Positions 59,404 to 64,000 of a DNA stretch of 64,000 nt are shown here, in pieces (within the stretch, counting starts at the first letter, position 1; each line of letters starts with the position of its first letter). This DNA is from Holothuria scabra (lineage: Eukaryota > Echinodermata > Holothuroidea > Aspidochirotida > Holothuriidae): assembly GCA_037179385.1 (NCBI GenBank), contig CM074184.1:14588001-14652000 (forward strand). Direction: 5' to 3'. The notes beneath the pieces were generated by a model that did not search any database, was not told the DNA's origin, and saw only the letters and a program-made list of their open reading frames with translations. The position numbers and the translations under genes are program-made.

Positions 59404-59431
59404 CTGAGGAAGACTGAATAAATAGTCGAAA
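59404..59431 (+). ncRNA. Hammerhead-like core, PLE-6 3' end
   Basis: CTGAGGA (59404-59410), one A, GACT-GAATAAAT-AGTC hairpin, GAAA (59428-59431). GTTGG (59399-59403) and CCAAC (59436-59440) can form a 5-bp stem I. Only four bases remain between GAAA and stem I, so stem III is essentially absent. Confidence 0.55.
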
Positions 59432-59503
59432 GCTTCCAACAACACCGTGAATCTTGTGCATTTTTTGGAACGAAGTTGAGTAAGGTATTTTCTACTCCAT
59501 ACA

Positions 59504-59659
<156 letters not shown>

Positions 59660-59864
59660 TTTGAAATTTAATAATTTAAGGGCTAATATATTTAAAAATT
59701 TAATTTTGTTATTATATATTCTTTTCATCGTGCTCAGAATATATATATATTCAAAATAATTATTGAATATTCAATTACCCCGCTTAGGGACTTACCATGG
59801 TAACAGGAGAGAAAATTGAGGGCAGCAGGTATAAGAACCCTAGTCTACGTCTAAAATCACAAGT

Positions 59865-59935
59865 GTCACGATGGCCGAGTGGTTACGGCGGTCGCTATGT
59901 ACGCGACAGACACGTGTTCAAGTCCTGGTCGTGAC
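59865..59935 (+). repeat. tRNA-like sequence, copy 1
   Basis: 71 nt with a perfect 7-bp acceptor stem (GTCACGA/TCGTGAC) and 5-bp anticodon stem (GTCGC/GCGAC, loop TATGTAC, no U33). The B box carries one change (TGTTCAAGTCC). It is a SINE head or decayed tRNA rather than a working gene. Confidence 0.6.
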
Positions 59936-60184
59936 TTAATTTTCTCTCTGAATTTATTTCTTATTTCCCTTGTTCATTAGGGCTAATGCCAATGCTTGGG
60001 ACTAATTTCAATTTCAAAATCGAACTTTAACACTCCTTTTCGACCTATTCATTCAACGTTTGATTTACCATACTTCGACCTACTGAATATACAATTACTC
60101 CGCTTGGGGACTTACCATGGTAACAGGAGAGAATATTGAGGGCAGCAGGTATAACAACCCTAGTCTACGTCTAAAATCACAAGT

Positions 60185-60255
60185 GTCACGATGGCCGAGT
60201 GGTTAAGGCGGTCGCTATGTACGCGACAGACACGGGTTCAAGTCCTGGTCGTGAC
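60185..60255 (+). repeat. tRNA-like sequence, copy 2
   Basis: The same 71-nt fold as 59865-59935, with an intact A box TGGCCGAGTGGTTAAGGC and perfect B box GGTTCAAGTCC, so pol III transcription is plausible. The anticodon loop TATGTAC lacks U33, arguing against a functional tRNA. Confidence 0.6.
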
Positions 60256-61361
60256 TTAATTTTCTCTCTGAATTTATTTCTTATTTCCCTTGTTCATTAG
60301 GGCTAATGCCAATGCTTGGGACTAATTTCAATTTCAAAATCGAACTGTAACACTCCTTTCGACCTATATATAATATATATATATATTCTGAGCACGATGA
60401 AAAGAATTAATAATAACAAAATTAAATTAAAATTTATCCGGATATTGTAATATTCAAGTAAAATGAGAAATCTTTGCCTTCTGTCGTCCATCACTAAATG
60501 TATGGTTTAAAAGCTACATGGTCCAGAGTGCCTTCTACAAGAGTTCTTTCTTCACTCTAGAGGAAGCAAATGTTTTCACCCAATATAGAGGGACAATGAC
60601 CGCCTCTCTGCATCTGTATTTTACTGTCCAATAAAACATCCATTGACGGAATGATGGAAGTGGAAGTGGAAGTGGAAGAAAAGAAGACAAGGGTCAATAT
60701 AAACTTACTCGACTATTATTTTATTTAAGCAATATCGAACAATGTGAATTAGGTTTAGATCCAGGGAGTCGATATCTTACAAATAGTTCACCTGCTGGTT
60801 ATGAAAACTGAAAGTAAAACCCCACACATCGCTTTGACGTAAGACAATGGTTACTATAAAAGAGAAGATCGACCTAAGTGTCTGAATTAAGACAATGAAA
60901 GCTTAAGTTGATCTTAACATCAGCGATTTACGGTTTTTTCATGTATACATCAAATTTAAGAGATTTCACGTTTTCATATTTTCATCGATTAGCAAAATGA
61001 CTTATGGACAACTATACCTAATGACATATTATTCGGGTTACCTAGATATTATTCGGACAAAAGGCTAATTTACAAAAAACTACAGACATACAGCAGACAT
61101 TTGTTATGTAATGACTGGATTGGGCTGTTACTATTTTCAGCCGTGTTTTTTCTAACATCTATTCTCAGAATCTTCACATTGCGTTGTCAAACACCCGATT
61201 ACTCATCGAACGGAGCATCGTCCACTTCATTTTTTACTTAACGTTTGATGGATAAATAATTGTGCTTGACTATAAGAGAATTACGACATTGATATAGGTA
61301 CTGGATGTATTAAAGTCTGAGCTGATATGTTTTAAAAGTTTCCTTTGACATTTTGAGGAGA

Positions 61362-62700
61362 ATGGAAAACAGGAAAACGTGGCTTACTTCATGCTGCTAC
61401 CTTTTAGCTTTCACGGTAATCTTATCACTTGGAGGACTTGGCATGTCTTCTCTCTGTCGATGTTTGGAAGGAAAATAGACTGCAGATATCAAAACTTGTC
61501 AAGTTTGTCAAGGACAAGCAGATCACAATGCAACAATTCCATGAAGGGAATGAAATTTTCACTGGATTTGTCGCATAATGATATTACACTGTTATACTCC
61601 GAAAAGAACACCGGCTATCTTCAGAATGTTCTAACATTGGATCTTTCCTTCAATAATATCAAGAAACTTTGCAAATTTGTTGACTCAAACGAAAATTTAG
61701 GTATCAAGGTTTTCAACTTCAGTTACAATCGTGTTACTAGTCTACGGAGAGATGTTCTTGAGCCATTTAATGCAATAAAGGTTTTAGATTTAAGTAATAA
61801 CCAGATTATAACGATTGAAAACAGAACATTTTCGTCTCTTATAAAACTTGAAGACCTAAACCTGAGTTCAAACGCTCTCAATGTCTTACACATCAGATGC
61901 CCAGACGTTTTTAAACACTTGAACTTAAAAGATAACAAACTTGAAAAAATATTTCTTCACGGACAACTCGATTTTCAAATTTTAGATTTGAGTTACAACA
62001 ACTTTTCGATCTTTCCTTTATCTGGAGAAGACTGGCTAGGAAAAATTTTCTTCGGTGGAAACCCTTTCAATTGCAAGCTATTTTATACACATCACAAGCT
62101 CAAATGTGGTCTAAATACTATCTGTTCAAACTTTTTTCTTGAAGATGATAATATTAGTTACCCAAGTTTATCAAAAAAATATTCCTCTATATCTTCATGG
62201 ACCATTTTGGAGTTAGACCTACTACTTCAAGTACAGCTTTAGCTCCTCAAGAAATGACTCCGGTAAACAGTCCATTTATGACAGTCTATACCATGTACAG
62301 CGGTGTTGTATTTATACTTATTCTGACCTTCTTGGTCTTCGTTTTCCTGTGTAAATGGTGTACCACAAGAAGGGCTTTTGCGCGTTACTCACGCCCTGAC
62401 TTAGTTTATGGGAGGCGGTTCGGGAAATTCCGAATACCCTCCGTATATGATGAACAGGTGCGGGTGAGTAACGACTCGTTAAGAGACGTACAGACACAAC
62501 ATGTTAAAGGTCATACCTACCGTACTGAAGGTTTTCGAGAAAGAGAAAGAATCCAAGCTTCTCACATTGGATATAAAGACAACCCAACAACTTTGCAGCA
62601 ACTCGTTGTTATAAAAGGAAAATTTTCTGCAAGAGCAAACAAACGAAAAAGCACAGAAAAAGAAGATGAGTCCGCAAGGCCTGTTATGAGCTGGATTTAG
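61362..62700 (+). pseudogene. LRR transmembrane protein E, two frameshifts
   Basis: Closest to C. From the ATG at 61362 it reads a signal peptide (MENRKTW..., to about residue 30) and the LRRNT. A missing A in an A-run at about 61478-61482 then brings a TAG in frame. The LRR region is open in the next frame (to 62242): seven LRRs and FFGGNPFNC. A deletion of about four bases relative to C, near 62211, moves the helix and tail to a third frame (62197-62700). That frame encodes GVVFILILTFLVFVFLCKW, then RRAFARYSRPDLVYGRR and a tail nearly identical to C. AATAAA lies at 62775-62780. Conservation of every domain despite two shifts means recent death or assembly error. Confidence 0.78.
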
Positions 62701-62774
62701 AAATTGTTATATCTAACTTGGAGTCATTTCACAATTGCACAAAGACTATAACATGCCATATGACGTATCATTAT

Positions 62775-62780
62775 AATAAA
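62775..62780 (+). terminator. Polyadenylation signal of gene E
   Basis: AATAAA, 75 bp after the tail stop codon, matching the position seen behind gene C. Confidence 0.5.
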
Positions 62781-64000
62781 CTATTTAGTAATTACGTGTT
62801 TTGAAATGTGTATTCACCTAGTGTATTCGTTATGGAAACAAGTTACAGAAACATTCTGGGAAATGCCCAACAATTTAGAAATGAGAAATTTGGATAGGTG
62901 CAAAGCAAGTATTTTAGCTATATCGCTTAAAGCCAGCACCAGCTTAGTTTCGTATTTTGGAGGAATCAAAGGTTCAAAGGCGAAATACACATAGGGTGTA
63001 AATGTTTCAATATTGACTATCTATATGATTTGAACAACCGCATTTACGTCATCTTAACAATGCATGAATATTCACAAACTTTCTGCAATGTCGATTTTGT
63101 CAACTGTTTTTCTAACCTGATTCTCTTTTTGTAGTATACAGTAAGAGATCTGTTCAAAATATCAGTAATCGGCAAATCACAGTCATGCTTTGAATAAAAG
63201 GGCTTTTTCCAATCAGACCACATTTACCAATCGTCCTCATATTAATAGGGCTACTTCTAAATTTGTTTTGGAATGGAGCCGGCCGTTTAAAATTGTGAAT
63301 ATATTCAATTCATGTTAACCTTGTAACAAGATGTATTCATGAAATCATAAAAAAAAATCACTATTACTTTAAATTAAATTGTTTATGCTTCTTCGCAAAG
63401 GGATATTTACACTAAGGAATGTATTATGAGCAAGAAATTTTGCAATTTTTTGCCTACGAGGCTACAGTATAACTTGTACGGTCAATTGAATTTGAAAAAG
63501 GTTTATTCGTATCCTTATCGTTTCATTCACATTGCTTAACACCGTTTAATTATATGCCTACGTTAATTTAATTTAGAGCTGTGCGGACGGACGAAGTGCC
63601 TGCTGTAAATATGACTGTTCAAGGCGTGCTTCAAACTCTTCTCCTGTCACTCATGTCTTGCATAAGGACGTCTAGTCAGTTACAAGCTCAGAACACTCGT
63701 TTGGACGTGTTTCATTATAGTCCTGTACCGATACAGAATTTCTCCGTACTTTATCCGTTTCACCGCCTGTTTCAGATATTTTCAGTTCCTGCACATAATT
63801 TGTTCTTTCCCTGTTTGTGACACATCACCTCATCCCCAAGCTTGCATTCTCCTAAAAACCCGATGAGAAGCACTCAGAGCAGGGAGCTGTTACTTGGAGT
63901 TCCATGCTCGGAAACTCCATACCGCCTTCCACCAGCCACTGTTAAGCCTACCATACAGGCGACCAGAGATACCACCCTGAGTTTACCGTATGGACCTTAA

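Larger units (their letters stand above)
59694..60432. mobile_element. Inverted-repeat-bounded unit with two tRNA-like copies
   Basis: Arms of about 55 bp (59694-59750 and 60375-60432, containing CTCAGAA/TTCTGAGCACGATGAAAAGA) bracket a 320-bp tandem duplication (units from 59765 and 60085). Each unit contains a tRNA-like sequence. The arms end in short TA tracts. It looks like a composite repeat; no transposase is present. Confidence 0.65.
60690..63990 (+). repeat. Segmental duplication block carrying gene E
   Basis: Collinear with 31200-34560 (gene C block) on both sides of the gene. The conserved 5' flank includes AATGGTTACTATAAAAG and TTAAAGTCTGAGCTGATATG. The 3' flank includes the CGTCCTCATATTAATAGGGC and TTCAAGGCGTGCTTCAAA phrases. 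Confidence 0.8.

Overview
The window looks like animal nuclear DNA, most likely from a marine invertebrate, perhaps a deuterostome. That lineage is inferred, not shown. The evidence is intronless secreted/membrane leucine-rich-repeat (LRR) genes, a dead tyrosine kinase copy, tRNA-derived SINEs, several MITE families, GIY-YIG Penelope-like elements (PLEs) and abundant (TA)n and (CA)n microsatellites in AT-rich sequence. There is no sign of bacterial or viral gene organisation.

The main host content is a plus-strand tandem family of five single-exon type-I membrane LRR genes, called A to E here: A 9603-10832, B 25844-27046, C 31914-33269, D 46483-47665, E 61362-62700. Each encodes (or once encoded) a signal peptide, seven LRRs, an LRR C-terminal cap ending in a GGNP motif, one membrane helix and a short cytoplasmic tail with no TIR domain. 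Only B and C are open throughout. A has one in-frame stop; D and E are frameshifted, with breaks just before the membrane helix. A, C, D and E share a juxtamembrane motif around AFxRYxRxDxVYGxR, whereas B has a different tail with a YEEI motif. C and E lie in a 3.3-kb duplicated block that includes both flanks.

From 1 to 25 kb the window is mostly old repeats: MITEs, a decayed LINE (1.9-3.2 kb), a 148-bp tandem repeat, a minus-strand tyrosine-kinase pseudogene (4.16-4.83 kb), SINEs, and a transposon with internal 176-bp subrepeats (22.8-24.6 kb). From 34 to 46 kb there are more MITEs and diffuse repeats, plus one GC-richer spot (42.4-42.65 kb) resembling a promoter and first exon.

The regions 27.4-31.2 kb and 47.7-60.5 kb are dominated by PLEs of at least two RT types (YRDD and YIDD catalytic motifs), several in head-to-head inverted arrangements. 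One carries a well-formed hammerhead ribozyme, in both arms of a 1.07-kb inverted repeat. Other PLE 3' ends carry a hammerhead-like core whose stem II differs in sequence but keeps pairing. PLE 3' ends repeatedly run into (TA)n tracts, and short tRNA-headed repeats next to them also end in (TA)n. This suggests a shared retrotransposition route. All identities come from reading the sequence by eye; no database search was run.
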